Shown here: positions 51,928-63,000 of the stretch, one piece after another
Position numbering within the stretch: the first letter of the stretch is position 1
Layout of the letters: every line of letters starts with the position of its first letter
DNA from: Marinobacter nauticus
GTDB taxonomy: Bacteria > Pseudomonadota > Gammaproteobacteria > Pseudomonadales > Oleiphilaceae
Assembly: GCF_003634635.1 (NCBI RefSeq)
Contig: NZ_RBJB01000002.1
Location: 124,001-188,000, forward strand
Length of the DNA stretch: 64,000 nucleotides
Direction of reading: 5' to 3'
Translations under genes and position numbers: made by a program
The notes under the pieces: generated by a model
Databases searched by the model: none
What the model was told of the DNA's origin: nothing
The model's input: only the letters and a program-made list of their open reading frames with translations

Positions 51928-51943
51928 CGCATTGTCGGAATAC

Positions 51944-51965
51944 GGGGCGCCAACTGGGGCGCCCC
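51944..51965 (+). terminator. Possible terminator after lpd
   Basis: GGGGCGCC / GGCGCCCC stem with a six-base loop, 17 bases after the stop. No T tract follows, so it may attenuate between lpd and sucC. Confidence 0.4.
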
Positions 51966-52002
51966 GCTGCCATCATAACGGCGGCTTTTCGCATGTGTGA
52001 CC

Positions 52003-52067
52003 GGCAGGCCGAGGCGATCCCTGGCCTGCCAGAACGAATTCGTTCCAGCTGCACCAATGGCGGTGCA
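52003..52067 (+). promoter_or_regulatory. Three consecutive hairpins in the sucC leader
   Basis: GGCAGGCC/GGCCTGCC (52003-52030), the palindrome GAACGAATTCGTTC (52032-52045) and TGCACC/GGTGCA (52050-52067) follow one another in the leader before sucC. A conserved structured leader called the sucC RNA motif has been reported for Pseudomonas; the resemblance here is only by position and presence of stems. Confidence 0.45.
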
Positions 52068-52123
52068 CTGACGGGTTCATTTCCGTACGTGGTTATCCTC
52101 CATCAATAGACGGGACATTAACT

Positions 52124-53290
52124 ATGAATTTGCACGAATATCAGGGCAAGCAGCTGTTCGCTGAGTACGGCCTGCCCGTATCCAAAGGCATTGCCTGCGA
52201 TACTCCCAAGGAAGCCGTAGCAGCGGCAGACGAAATCGGCGGTGACGGCTGGGTAGTGAAAGCCCAGGTTCACGCCGGTGGTCGCGGCAAGGCCGGCGGT
52301 GTAAAGCTGGTCAAGAGCAAAGAAGAGATCCGTGAATTCGCCGAAAAGTGGCTGGGTAAGAACCTGGTTACCTACCAGACCGACGAAAACGGCCAGCCAG
52401 TCAGCAAGATTCTGGTTGAATCCCTCACCGACATCGATCAGGAACTTTACCTGGGCGCTGTGGTAGACCGTGGTTCCCGTCGTATCGTTTTCATGGCCTC
52501 CACTGAAGGTGGCGTGGAAATCGAGAAGGTTGCCGAAGAAACTCCGGAAAAGATCCTGAAAGCCGAAATTGATCCGCTGGTCGGCGCGCAGCCGTACCAG
52601 GGTCGTGAACTGGCATTCAAGCTGGGCCTGGAAGGCAAGCAGATCGGTCAGTTCACCAAGATTTTCCTGGGCCTGGCCAAACTGTTTGAAGAGTGCGACC
52701 TGGCTCTGGTTGAGATCAACCCGCTGGTGATCACCCCGGCTGGTGACCTGCACTGCCTCGACGCCAAAGTAGGTGTAGACGGCAACGCACTGTACCGTCA
52801 GAAGAAAATCCACGAGATGCACGATCCCTCCCAGGAAGATTCCCGGGAAGCGGAAGCGGCCAAGTGGGAGCTCAACTATGTTGCGCTGGAAGGCAACATC
52901 GGCTGCATGGTTAACGGTGCTGGCCTGGCCATGGGCACCATGGACATCATCAAGCTGTCCGGCGGCCAGCCTGCCAACTTCCTGGACGTAGGCGGCGGCG
53001 CAACCAAAGAGCGCGTATCCGAAGCGTTCAAGATCATCCTGTCTGACGACGCGGTACAGGCCGTTCTGGTTAACATCTTCGGTGGTATTGTTCGCTGCGA
53101 CATGATCGCTGAGGGCATCATCGGTGCGGTTAAAGAAGTCGGCGTTAAAGTGCCTGTTGTGGTTCGTCTGGAAGGCAACAACGCGGAGCTGGGTACCAAG
53201 GTACTCGCCGAAAGTGGCCTGAACATCATCGCCGCCAACAGCCTGGCGGACGCCGCAGAGCAAGTCGTTAAAGCCGCAGGGGGTAAATAA
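52124..53290 (+). CDS. sucC: Succinyl-CoA synthetase beta subunit
   Basis: SucC is the ATP-grasp beta subunit that, with SucD, makes ATP or GTP from succinyl-CoA. The 388-residue product begins [19 protein letters not shown], has the [15 protein letters not shown] nucleotide motif, [13 protein letters not shown], and [13 protein letters not shown]. The stop and the sucD start share one base. Confidence 0.98.
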   Translation: MNLHEYQGKQLFAEYGLPVSKGIACDTPKEAVAAADEIGGDGWVVKAQVHAGGRGKAGGVKLVKSKEEIREFAEKWLGKNLVTYQTDENGQPVSKILVESLTDIDQELYLGAVVDRGSRRIVFMASTEGGVEIEKVAEETPEKILKAEIDPLVGAQPYQGRELAFKLGLEGKQIGQFTKIFLGLAKLFEECDLALVEINPLVITPAGDLHCLDAKVGVDGNALYRQKKIHEMHDPSQEDSREAEAAKWELNYVALEGNIGCMVNGAGLAMGTMDIIKLSGGQPANFLDVGGGATKERVSEAFKIILSDDAVQAVLVNIFGGIVRCDMIAEGIIGAVKEVGVKVPVVVRLEGNNAELGTKVLAESGLNIIAANSLADAAEQVVKAAGGK

Positions 53291-54162
53291 TGAGCATCCT
53301 GATCAACAAAGACACCAAGGTTATCTGCCAGGGCTTTACCGGCGCACAGGGTACCTTCCACTCTGAGCAAGCCATTGCCTATGGCACCAAGATGGTAGGT
53401 GGTGTCAGCCCCGGTAAGGGCGGCACTGAGCATCTGGGTCTGCCGGTGTTCAACACCGTACGTGAAGCGGTAGAAAAGACCGGCGCTGAAGCGACCGTCA
53501 TCTACGTTCCGGCTCCGTTCTGTAAAGACGCCATCATCGAAGCGGCCGACGCCGGTATTCAGCTGATCGTTTGTATCACTGAAGGTATTCCGACCATCGA
53601 CATGCTGTACGCCAAAGAATACGTTGATCGTAAAGGCGTTCGCATGATCGGCCCGAACTGCCCGGGCGTGATCACTCCGGACGAGTGCAAGATCGGCATC
53701 ATGCCTGGCCATATCCACAAGAAGGGTAAGGTTGGTATCGTGTCCCGTTCCGGCACCCTGACCTATGAAGCGGTCAAGCAGACCACGGACTTCGGCTACG
53801 GTCAGTCCACCTGTATCGGTATCGGTGGCGACCCGATTCCTGGCTCCAACTTCATCGACATTCTGAAGCTGCTGCAGGAAGATCCGGAAACCGAAGCCAT
53901 CGTCATGATTGGTGAGATCGGTGGTACCGCTGAGGAAGAAGCGGCTGCGTTCATCAAAGAGAACGTCACCAAGCCGGTGGTTTCCTACATTGCCGGTGTC
54001 ACTGCACCTCCGGGCAAGCGTATGGGCCATGCTGGCGCCATCATCTCTGGTGGTAAGGGTACGGCGGACGAGAAGTTTGCCGCCCTGGAAGACGCCGGTG
54101 TTAAAACCGTGCGCAGCCTGGCCGAAATCGGCAAGGCCCTGAAGGAAGTGACTGGCTGGTAA
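53290..54162 (+). CDS. sucD: Succinyl-CoA synthetase alpha subunit
   Basis: SucD binds CoA and carries the phospho-histidine. The 290-residue product has the CoA motif [29 protein letters not shown], and the active-site His in [17 protein letters not shown]. It ends the sucCD pair and is followed by a strong terminator. Confidence 0.98.
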   Translation: MSILINKDTKVICQGFTGAQGTFHSEQAIAYGTKMVGGVSPGKGGTEHLGLPVFNTVREAVEKTGAEATVIYVPAPFCKDAIIEAADAGIQLIVCITEGIPTIDMLYAKEYVDRKGVRMIGPNCPGVITPDECKIGIMPGHIHKKGKVGIVSRSGTLTYEAVKQTTDFGYGQSTCIGIGGDPIPGSNFIDILKLLQEDPETEAIVMIGEIGGTAEEEAAAFIKENVTKPVVSYIAGVTAPPGKRMGHAGAIISGGKGTADEKFAALEDAGVKTVRSLAEIGKALKEVTGW

Positions 54163-54181
54163 AGCAGCCCTGAGCTTCACC

Positions 54182-54217
54182 AAAACCCCCGGATTCGCGA
54201 GAATTCCGGGGGTTTTG
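54182..54217 (+). terminator. Terminator of sucCD
   Basis: AAAACCCCCGGA / TCCGGGGGTTTT around a short loop, shortly after the sucD stop. Confidence 0.85.
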
Positions 54218-54357
54218 CGTTATAGGGCTCCGGTTTTGTGCCGCATTGCTTAACGCCGGCGAGTGTAAAGACTATAATGCCCGGTCAGCCTGATTTCAGC
54301 GGCCGGTTTAGGCGCTGATCTCCGGCGCTCTATAAACAGAAAGAAGGAGTTCGTGCT

Positions 54358-55572
54358 TTGAGTTCTGTCGATTCCCAGCAAAGAGTGTTGTCCGGCATGC
54401 GTCCGACCGGCAAGCTGCACCTCGGCCACTACCATGGTGTGCTGAAAAACTGGGTCAAGCTCCAGCACGAGTATGAGTGCTTCTTCTTTGTGGCGGACTG
54501 GCACGCCCTGACCACGCAATACGATGATCCTTCAGGCATTGAGCAAAGCGTATGGGATATGGTCATCGACTGGCTGGCGGCCGGAGTTAATCCGGGCTCG
54601 TCCACCATGTTTATCCAGTCCCAGGTTCCGGAACACGCCGAGCTGCACCTGTTGTTGTCTATGATCACGCCCCTGGGCTGGCTGGAACGTATTCCTACCT
54701 ACAAGGATCAGCAGGAAAAGCTGCGGGAAAAGGATTTGGCCACCTACGGTTTTCTCGGTTACCCGTTGCTCCAGACTGCGGATATCCTGATGTATCGTGC
54801 CGGCAAGGTGCCGGTCGGTGCTGATCAGGTATCCCACGTTGAGATTACCCGTGAAATCGCCCGCCGGTTTAACCACATCTATGGTCGCGAGCCCGGTTTT
54901 GAAGAGCAGGCCGAGGCCGCTATCGTCAAGATGGGCAAAAAGAACGCGAAACTCTATCGCAACCTGAAAAAACGGTATCAGGAAGAAGGCGATTTTGAGG
55001 CGCTTGAGACCGCACGGGCCCTGCTGAAAGAACAGCAGAACATTTCGCTGGGTGACCGCGAGCGGCTATACGGTTTCATTGAAGGCGGCGGCAAGGTGAT
55101 ACTGCCGGAGCCGCAGCCGTTGCTGACGCCGGAATCCAAGATGCCGGGGCTGGACGGACAGAAGATGTCCAAGTCCTACAACAATTACATTGGCTTGCGT
55201 GAAGATCCGGACAGTGTTGCTCAAAAGATCCGGACCATGCAAACCGACCCGCAGCGGGTGCGACGGACAGACCCGGGCGAGCCGGAGAAGTGCCCGGTCT
55301 GGGGTATGCACAAAGTCTACTCGGACGAGCAGACCTGCCAGTGGGTACAGGAAGGCTGCCGCAGCGCCGGTATTGGCTGCCTGGACTGCAAAAAGCCGCT
55401 GATCGATGCCATCATCGAGGAACAGAAGCCGTTGCATGAGCGTGCCCGAGAATACGAGAGCAATCCGGATCTGGTGCATTCCATTCTGCAGGAAGGGCGA
55501 GAGCATGCGCGCGATGCCGCCCGTGATACCCTGGAAGAAGTCCGTGCAGCGATGGGGCTCAGCTACCGCTGA
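54358..55572 (+). CDS. trpS: Tryptophanyl-tRNA synthetase
   Basis: TrpS charges tRNA-Trp. The 404-residue product has the class I HIGH-like motif GKLHLGHYHG and the KMSKS motif GQKMSKSYNNYIG. It is the longer variant with an insertion of about 60 residues in the middle, as in pseudomonads. The start is TTG at 54358, 10 bases after AAGGAG; a GTG just upstream would run into a stop, so TTG is the only plausible start. Confidence 0.95.
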   Translation: MSSVDSQQRVLSGMRPTGKLHLGHYHGVLKNWVKLQHEYECFFFVADWHALTTQYDDPSGIEQSVWDMVIDWLAAGVNPGSSTMFIQSQVPEHAELHLLLSMITPLGWLERIPTYKDQQEKLREKDLATYGFLGYPLLQTADILMYRAGKVPVGADQVSHVEITREIARRFNHIYGREPGFEEQAEAAIVKMGKKNAKLYRNLKKRYQEEGDFEALETARALLKEQQNISLGDRERLYGFIEGGGKVILPEPQPLLTPESKMPGLDGQKMSKSYNNYIGLREDPDSVAQKIRTMQTDPQRVRRTDPGEPEKCPVWGMHKVYSDEQTCQWVQEGCRSAGIGCLDCKKPLIDAIIEEQKPLHERAREYESNPDLVHSILQEGREHARDAARDTLEEVRAAMGLSYR

Positions 55573-55609
55573 TTCCTGACCGCCAATAACGTCAAAGGCT
55601 GGCAAAGGC

Positions 55610-56437
55610 ATGACCGAAGACACCAGGGAGCCGGAAGAGGCGCAGGCAACGACACCGGAACAGGTGCCGCTGGCGCTCGTATCCGGCAAACCCCTGGTGG
55701 ATATCCCCAAGGATCTATATATCCCGCCGGATGCCCTCGCGGTTTTTCTGGAGGCCTTTGAGGGGCCGCTGGATTTGCTGCTCTACCTCATTCGCCGCCA
55801 GAACATGAATATCCTCGATATTGATGTCAGTGAAATCACACGCCAGTACATGGATTACATTGGTGCGGTGGAAGCGATGCGGTTCGAGCTGGCAGCCGAG
55901 TACCTGGTGATGGCTGCAACCCTGGCGGAGATTAAATCCCGTATGTTGCTACCCCGCCAGGAGAGTGACGATGAAGACGATATTGACCCCCGGGCAGAGC
56001 TGATTCGCCGGCTGCAGCAGTACGAACGCTTCAAGAAGGCTGCGGAGGATATCGATGAGATCCCGCGCATGGAACGGGATACCTATCCGGCTTCCGCTGC
56101 TTTACCCAAGCTTCCGTCATCGCAACCCCATCCGGACGTTGATATGAAGGAGCTGTTACTGGCGTTGCAGGGTGTTTTGCAGAGGGCGGATCTGTTTACC
56201 AGCCACCATGTCGAGAAAGAGCGGTTATCGACAAGGGAGCGGATGTCCCACATTCTGTCTGTGCTGCAGGGCGACCGGTTCGTAACATTCGAGAGCCTGT
56301 ATACCCTTGAAGAGGGCCGGCTTGGCGTGGTGGTGACCTTTCTCGCCACACTGGAACTGGTGAAAGAACAGCTGATTGAAATCGTTCAGGCGGAAGTGCT
56401 CGGCCCCATTCATGTCAGGGCGCGGGCGGCAAGCTGA
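55610..56437 (+). CDS. scpA: Segregation and condensation protein A (kleisin)
   Basis: ScpA is the kleisin that bridges the two heads of SMC. The 275-residue product has the N-terminal FEGPLDLLLYLIRRQNMNILDIDVSEI helix, the LAAEYLVMAATLAEIKSRMLLP motif, and a C-terminal winged helix (VVTFLATLELVKEQLIEIVQAE). It follows trpS by 37 bases and precedes scpB by 16. Confidence 0.93.
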   Translation: MTEDTREPEEAQATTPEQVPLALVSGKPLVDIPKDLYIPPDALAVFLEAFEGPLDLLLYLIRRQNMNILDIDVSEITRQYMDYIGAVEAMRFELAAEYLVMAATLAEIKSRMLLPRQESDDEDDIDPRAELIRRLQQYERFKKAAEDIDEIPRMERDTYPASAALPKLPSSQPHPDVDMKELLLALQGVLQRADLFTSHHVEKERLSTRERMSHILSVLQGDRFVTFESLYTLEEGRLGVVVTFLATLELVKEQLIEIVQAEVLGPIHVRARAAS

Positions 56438-56453
56438 AGGATCGAGTGACACT

Positions 56454-57119
56454 ATGAACGAAGAACATCTGACCCGTATTCAGGCTATTGCGGAGGCGGC
56501 ACTGTTGGCGGCCGGCAAGCCGTTGTCTCTGGAGCAGCTGCGCGAGCTGTTTGGCGAAGATGAGCGCCCGGCCCGGCAGGTGATGGAGCATGCGCTGATG
56601 ATGCTGGAGCAATCCTGTGAAGGCCGCGGCTTCGAGCTTCGCAAGGTTGCCAGCGGGTACCGATTGCAGGTCAGGGAAGAGTTTGCGCCATGGGTTGGTC
56701 GGCTGTATGAGGAAAAGCCCCAGCGTTATTCCCGGGCGCTTCTCGAAACTCTGGCCCTGATTGCCTATCGTCAACCCATCACCCGTGGCGAGATCGAGGA
56801 TATTCGTGGTGTTACGGTAAGCAGCAATATCATTCGAACACTGCTTGAGCGAGAGTGGGTGCGCGTGGTCGGTCATCGGGATGTCCCTGGGCGGCCTGCC
56901 ATGTATGCCACCACACGCCAGTTCCTCGATTATTTCAACCTGACCGGGCTGGATGAACTGCCTCCGCTTTCTGAGGTGCGTGACCTTGAGGAAATCGGTC
57001 GGGAAATAGAGCAGAACATGCAGGGAGAGATCAAATTCGACTCTCCTGATGGTTCCGGTGCCAGTCCGGACTCTGACTCGGAGTCCCAGGCGCCTGAATC
57101 GGATCAGACACTTCACTGA
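56454..57119 (+). CDS. scpB: Segregation and condensation protein B
   Basis: ScpB dimers bind ScpA and stabilise the SMC complex. The 221-residue product has tandem winged helices with FELRKVASGYRLQVREEFAPWV and ALLETLALIAYRQPITRGEIEDIRGV, then GHRDVPGRPAMYATT and an acidic tail. The start is the ATG at 56454; the frame continues upstream into scpA. Confidence 0.93.
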   Translation: MNEEHLTRIQAIAEAALLAAGKPLSLEQLRELFGEDERPARQVMEHALMMLEQSCEGRGFELRKVASGYRLQVREEFAPWVGRLYEEKPQRYSRALLETLALIAYRQPITRGEIEDIRGVTVSSNIIRTLLEREWVRVVGHRDVPGRPAMYATTRQFLDYFNLTGLDELPPLSEVRDLEEIGREIEQNMQGEIKFDSPDGSGASPDSDSESQAPESDQTLH

Positions 57120-57160
57120 AACCCAGGTTTCAGCCCCGTATATCAAGGATATCTACCCTT

Positions 57161-58147
57161 ATGGCGGCAAAAGGCCCCGAAAACAAAACAGCCCGTAGCG
57201 ATCAGTCTCTAAGTGCAGGCCCCGAGCGGGTGCAGAAGCTGCTTGCCCGCGCCGGCGTTGGCTCCCGGCGGGAAGTGGAAGGCTGGATAGAGGCCGGTCG
57301 ACTGCTGGTTAATGGCGTTCCGGTTCAGCCTGGCCAGAAGGCTTCCACTTCTGATCGTTTTGAGCTTGATGGCAAGCTGCTGGATGTGAGTTCAGCTGCC
57401 GAAGTTGTGCGTCGGGTGCTGATTTACAACAAGCCAGAGGGCGAAGTAACCAGCCGGAAAGACCCGGAAGGGCGGCCCACGGTGTTTGACCGCCTGCCGC
57501 GGCTCAAGGACCAGCGCTGGATCTCCATTGGGCGTCTGGATATCAACACTACCGGTCTGGTGTTGTTTACCACCGACGGTGAGTTGGCGAATCGCTTGAT
57601 GCATCCCTCCAGTCAGATTGACCGGGAATACGCGGTTCGGGTATTCGGTGAAGTGGATGACGCCATGATTGAGCGCCTGAAGGAAGGTGTGCTGCTTGAA
57701 GACGGCATGGCCAAGTTTACCGATATCAGCCCGGCGGGTGGCAAAGGTATGAATCAGTGGTTCCACGTAACCTTGCTGGAAGGTCGCAACCGGGAGGTGC
57801 GTCGCCTTTGGGAATCTCAGGGCGTTCGGGTGAGCCGTCTCAAGCGGGTGCGGTATGGACCGATCTTCCTGCCCAGCCGGTTGACCATGGGCCGTTGGGA
57901 AGAGCTGGATCAGAAGGGTGTTGATGCGCTGAGCCGTGCCGTGGGGCTCGGCAGCGTTGCTGTACCCCAGAAAACTCCGGGAGAGCAGGCTGCCCATGAT
58001 CGCAAGCGTCGCAAGAGTCCTGGTAAATCACTGCAACGGACGCGTAAAGGTGGAAGCTGGCAAGTCGCCGATGGTGCGCCGCCAAAAAAACGGTCTGATT
58101 CCCGCGGGAAGCCATCTGCAGGCAAGGGCAGAAAGCCCGCTCGCTGA
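57161..58147 (+). CDS. rluB: 23S rRNA pseudouridine synthase RluB
   Basis: RluB makes pseudouridine at position 2605 of 23S rRNA. The 328-residue product has an N-terminal S4 domain (ERVQKLLARAGVGSRREVEGWIEAG), the catalytic Asp in SIGRLDINTTGLVLFTTDGELANRLMHP, and a basic C-terminal extension (rich in Arg/Lys). It converges with the diguanylate cyclase gene, 9 bases away. Confidence 0.93.
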   Translation: MAAKGPENKTARSDQSLSAGPERVQKLLARAGVGSRREVEGWIEAGRLLVNGVPVQPGQKASTSDRFELDGKLLDVSSAAEVVRRVLIYNKPEGEVTSRKDPEGRPTVFDRLPRLKDQRWISIGRLDINTTGLVLFTTDGELANRLMHPSSQIDREYAVRVFGEVDDAMIERLKEGVLLEDGMAKFTDISPAGGKGMNQWFHVTLLEGRNREVRRLWESQGVRVSRLKRVRYGPIFLPSRLTMGRWEELDQKGVDALSRAVGLGSVAVPQKTPGEQAAHDRKRRKSPGKSLQRTRKGGSWQVADGAPPKKRSDSRGKPSAGKGRKPAR

Positions 58148-58156
58148 GGCTTCTCT

Positions 58157-59125
58157 TCAGGAAATACTTGCGAATACCCGTGTGCAGTTTCTGCCGGCCG
58201 CCTTGGCCCGGTAGAGTGCTTCGTCGGCCCGGGCAAGCCATTGCTCGGGCTGTTCATCCGTCAGGTGCATCGCCACACCGCAACTGGCGGTAACCGTCAG
58301 AGGTGTTTCACCGCCGTCCACTCGAATGCTTTCAATGGCAGCCCGAATTCGATCTGCTACGTCACGGGCTTCCTGCTCGTTGGTATGAGGCAGGAGAATG
58401 GCAAACTCCTCGCCACCAAAGCGATAGACCGTGTCGGAATTACGCAGGGCCTGCTCAAGCTTTTCTGCGGTGCGAGCGAGAATGTGGTCGCCAACCACGT
58501 GGCCGTGGTTGTCGTTAATCAGTTTGAAGTGATCCAGATCGCACAGGATCAGGCTCCAGGGGGCGCCGTGTCTGTCCGCCATGGCGCTGGCGCGCTGGAG
58601 CGCCTCATCCAGTGCCCGTTTGTTGCCAATGCCTGTCAGGGAATCCGTCAGTGCGGTCTGTTCGATGGCAATGAACTGGCAGGCATTGCGAATATGGCAG
58701 ATCGCACCGGAGAGCATCATCTCGATACCCGTCAGTTCCTCTTCGCTGAATCGCTGGCGACGGTGTAACGTCAGAGTGCCATACTGGTGACCTTCCAGAG
58801 AGAGACGGTACTCGCAGCGATGGGGCCCACCCATGCCAGTGGAAAAAACGAAGTCCTGACGGGCGATGCGGTGCCTGTAATTGAGGGAGTCGAAAGGCAC
58901 CATGTCTGTCATCTCCTCCGCCAGAATCGACAGTTGCGCCTCGAGGGAGAGAGTGGTGCTCAGGCGTCTGGCCAGCCGGGCCATGACATCGGAGGTGTTG
59001 TTCCAGTCCTGGAACGACTGCTTCAAAGCGGCAAGCCGCGCGGGGCGGGAAGTGTTTGGCCGGATCGATGTCAGGTTTTTCACAGTAGGACGCTCTGCTG
59101 GTGACAAAGTGATTTGCTGTACCAA
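58157..59125 (-). CDS. Diguanylate cyclase (GGDEF domain) with GAF-like N-terminus
   Basis: A 322-residue soluble protein with a GAF-like N-terminal sensor (residues about 40-155) and a GGDEF domain (160-320). The active-site motif is GGEEF at 237-241 and the RxxD inhibitory site (RNSD at 228-231) is present five residues earlier, so feedback inhibition by c-di-GMP is expected. No membrane helices are seen. Confidence 0.92.
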   Translation of the reverse strand: MVQQITLSPAERPTVKNLTSIRPNTSRPARLAALKQSFQDWNNTSDVMARLARRLSTTLSLEAQLSILAEEMTDMVPFDSLNYRHRIARQDFVFSTGMGGPHRCEYRLSLEGHQYGTLTLHRRQRFSEEELTGIEMMLSGAICHIRNACQFIAIEQTALTDSLTGIGNKRALDEALQRASAMADRHGAPWSLILCDLDHFKLINDNHGHVVGDHILARTAEKLEQALRNSDTVYRFGGEEFAILLPHTNEQEARDVADRIRAAIESIRVDGGETPLTVTASCGVAMHLTDEQPEQWLARADEALYRAKAAGRNCTRVFASIS

Positions 59126-59355
59126 TAAGCAGAAAAAATGCCATAAGATAAAAAATCAATAAAAACAAAAGGAAGGTGTCTCCTGTTAAAGTCGATTCCA
59201 TAAACTGGCAGATAATATTTGCCTGGTTGTCAAAATTCCGGCAGCGGGTTGCCGGTTCTGAAGACGTGCAATCGAAATGTCGGACAAAGGGGTGGGGCTG
59301 CCAAAAGCCTGTGATAAACTCCTGCGCTTGAATGTACCAAGCGAGCTGTCGATTT

Positions 59356-60036
59356 ATGAGATTTCAGGCACCGGAAAGCCTATCCGAACAGATTGCCCAG
59401 CATCTGGGGCAGCGCATTGTTGTTCGCGATCTCAAGCCGGGAGAGCGAATTCAGGAGCTCAAGGTCGCCGGCGATCTGAATGTCAGCCGCGGCTCCGTGC
59501 GTGAGGCTCTGCTGATTCTGGAGCGGCGTCATCTGGTTGAGATCTATCCCCGGCGCGGGGCGGTGGTGTCGGAGCTGACGATAGACTCGGTGAATGCCCT
59601 TTACGATATTTACATCGATCTGCTGTGCATGTTGGCTCGCAAGGTGCTGGAGCGTTGGCCAGGTGAACAGCTCGGCGGCGTGATGGGGCAGGTTAATGAA
59701 ATGCAGGCGGTTATTGATGCCCTGAACTCGAATGCGCCCGATGCCGCAGAGCGGGTCATTGAAGCGGGGTTCGGGGTCATGCAGTACGCCTACCGTCTGG
59801 TTGACAATCCCTTTCTTGAGGAAACCCTCGAAAACTTCCGTCCCGCCATCAGCCGGACCTATTACGTGGCGCTGGATCATTTCCGGAGTGAGATCGCAGA
59901 AACCGGTACCTTCTTCCGTCGTCTGGCCGATGCTGCCGTTGAGGGTGATTCCGAGCGTCTGCAACGGGTTATTCAGGACTTTGGCGAGCATCAGCGCCAC
60001 CAGGTTCTGAGTATTCTCACGGAGGAGACCGCCTGA
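59356..60036 (+). CDS. GntR-family transcriptional regulator (FadR subfamily)
   Basis: A 226-residue regulator with the GntR winged helix (LSEQIAQHLGQRIVVRDLKPGERI, then LNVSRGSVREALLILERRHL) and an all-helical FCD-like C-terminal domain. It lies one base before smc, as in Pseudomonas. The effector is unknown. The start is the ATG at 59356; the frame extends upstream through a weak TTG/ATG without similarity. Confidence 0.88.
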   Translation: MRFQAPESLSEQIAQHLGQRIVVRDLKPGERIQELKVAGDLNVSRGSVREALLILERRHLVEIYPRRGAVVSELTIDSVNALYDIYIDLLCMLARKVLERWPGEQLGGVMGQVNEMQAVIDALNSNAPDAAERVIEAGFGVMQYAYRLVDNPFLEETLENFRPAISRTYYVALDHFRSEIAETGTFFRRLADAAVEGDSERLQRVIQDFGEHQRHQVLSILTEETA

Positions 60037-60037
60037 T

Positions 60038-63000
60038 ATGCGGCTGAAGTCCATCAAGCTCGCGGGATTCAAATCCTTTGTTGATCCCACTACGGTGCCT
60101 TTCCCCTCCAACATGACCGCGGTGGTGGGCCCTAACGGCTGTGGCAAGTCCAATATTATCGATGCTGTTCGCTGGGTAATGGGTGAAAGTTCCGCGAAGT
60201 ACCTGCGTGGCGAATCGATGACCGACGTTATCTTCAACGGTTCCAGTGCCCGCAAGCCGGTGGGACAGGCGTCTATTGAACTTGTTTTTGACAACAGTGA
60301 CGGATCGGCGCCCGGCGAGTTTGTGAAGTTCAACGAGATTTCGGTAAAACGCCGGGTTTCCCGGGAAGGGCAATCCGAGTATTTCCTGAATGGCTCCAAA
60401 TGCCGTCGTCGTGACATTACCGATCTGTTCCTTGGCACTGGTCTCGGGCCGCGCAGTTACGCCATTATCGAGCAGGGCATGATTTCCCGGCTGATTGAGG
60501 CGAAACCTGAGGAATTGCGGGTGTACATCGAAGAAGCTGCGGGCATTTCCAAATACAAGGAACGGAGGCGGGAAACGGAGAACCGTATTCGCCGTACTCA
60601 GGAGAACCTGGAGCGGCTGACAGACCTTCGCGAAGAGCTTGGACGTCAACTGCAGCACCTGGAGCGTCAGGCGGCCGCCGCGGAAAAATACAAAGCCTAC
60701 AAACAGGAAGAGCGTGAAAAGAAAGCCGAGCTAACGGTGTTGCGCTGGAAAGCCCTGGATGACGATCTTCAGACCTGGCGCGGAAAAATCCGCGATACCG
60801 AGCTGGAACTTGAGAAGTTCCTGACCGAAAGGGTGAACCTGGAAACTTCGCTGGAATCGCTCCGGGAAGACCACCATGAACGGACCGAGCACTTTAACCG
60901 GGCTCAGGCTCGGTACTATGAGGCCGGGGCCGACATTGCCCGTATTGAGCAAAGTCTGGAGCACCAGCGCGAGCGCAGCCGACAGACTGCCGCAGAGCTG
61001 GATCAGGCCCTGGCCAACGAGCGCGAATTAGGCCGCGAACTGGAACAGGATGAAGAAAAGCTGGCCACGCTCCGGGAAGAGCTCGACATGATCGAGCCTG
61101 AGCAGGAGGCATTGGCGATACGTTCAGAGGAATCGGCCGAGAAGCTCCAGCAGGCAGAAGAGGCCATGAGTGACTGGCAGCATCGCTGGGATGAGTTCAG
61201 TACCCGTTCATCGGATGCCCGCCGGCAGGCCGAACTGGCGCAATCCCGAATTCGCTCTCTTGAAGACGCCATCGAACAGCTGAAAACCCGACAACAGAAA
61301 TTGCGGGATGAGCAGGCGCTGCTCGACGGACAATTGGATCGCTCGGAGCTCGAGCAGCTTCTGGAAGAACAGGAAACCCTGGCACTGAAAAGGGAAGAAA
61401 CCGCGGAGCGTATTCAGCAACTGCAGGATCAGGTGTATTCGAGCCGACAGGCTTTGCGCGACGCCGAACAGAGTTCATCTGAATATCGGCAGACGGTGCA
61501 GAGCCTCAAAGCCACGATGGAGTCCCAGCAGGCACTTCTGGACGAACAAATGGGTGCCGGCGACGATGCCCTGCAATCGTGGCTGGCCGATCAGGGGCTG
61601 ACCGACGCGCCGCGACTTGCTGCGAAATTGTCGATTGAGGACGGCTGGGAGTTTGCCGTCGAGCAGGTCATTGGCCGCTTCACTCAGGGCCTGACGTTGC
61701 CGGAATTCGATCAACTGGCTACAGCGCTGGAATCGGCCCCCAAAGGTTTTGCGGTGGTCAGTGACCGTGCCGTTGCCTCCGAAACCCGTGGCCTGGCGGC
61801 CAAGGTGAGTGGTGTTGGGGCGATCAGCCAGCTGCTTTCTTTGGTTCAGGCTGCCGATACCCTTTCTGAAGCCATGGCCAACCGATCTGGTCTGGCGCCT
61901 GGCGAGAGCATCATCACCCGGGACGGTGTCTGGCTTTCTCGTGACTGGTTGCTGATGCCTGACTCCGATGCCGCTCAGGTTGGTGTGATTGAGCGTCAGA
62001 AAAAGGTAACGGAATTGCAGGCAAAGCTGGCGGAAGCAGAAGCCAGGCTCGAGCAGGCAACCGAGCAGCTTGAGCATCTCCAGGAGAAGGCGGAGCGTGC
62101 CGAAACCGAACGGGACGAGGCTCAAGCCCGCCACAGCGACGTCGAGCGGGAGCTTGGGGCTCTGGCCTCCCGTGCCAGTGGTCTGAAAGCCAGGGCAGAG
62201 CAGATTGAAGCCCGGCTGTCCCGGATCAGGGAAGACATTGCGGATGTGGGCCTGGCGTTGGAAGAGCAGAACGCCAACCTTCAGGAAGCCCGTGAGGAGT
62301 GGGATATTGCACTCGCATCCAGCGAGGACAGTGAGGAAGAGAAAGAGCAGTTGCTGGAGCAACGGGATTCTCTGAGGGAAACACTGGACCGCCTGCGCCA
62401 GGAAGCCCGGCATGACCGTGATCACGCTCATCAACTGCAACTACAGTTGCAGACACTCCAGAGCCAGCGCGACGGACTGCAGCAAACCATCGACCGGATG
62501 CAGATGCAGAAAGAGCGCCTGGAAGAGCGGCTGGATGTACTCAGGGAATCCCGCGAAAGTGCCGAGGAGCCTATTGAGGATCTCCAGTTGCAACTTGAAG
62601 GGTTGCTGGAACGACGACTGGCCGAAGAAGAAAAGCTCAGTGCCGCCCGGGATGGCCTGGAAGAGATTGATCGACAGGTTCGTGATCGCGAACAGGGGCG
62701 GAGCCGAACCGAGCATCAGGTTCAGGAAATCCGGGCTCGGCTGGAAAAACTGAAGATGGAATCCCAGGCCCTGGAAATTCGCTCAGGCAACCATATTGAG
62801 CAGCTCAAAGAACTCAACGTTAAGCTCCAGGACGTTCTCGAACAGCTGCCAGAGGATGCTGAAGAAAAGGTCTGGGCCGAAGAGCTGGAGAAAATCGGTA
62901 ACCGTATCCAGCGTTTGGGAGCAATTAACCTCGCGGCCATTGAAGAGTATCAGGTACAAAGCGAGCGAAAGACCTACCTGGACGAGCAGCACAACGACCT

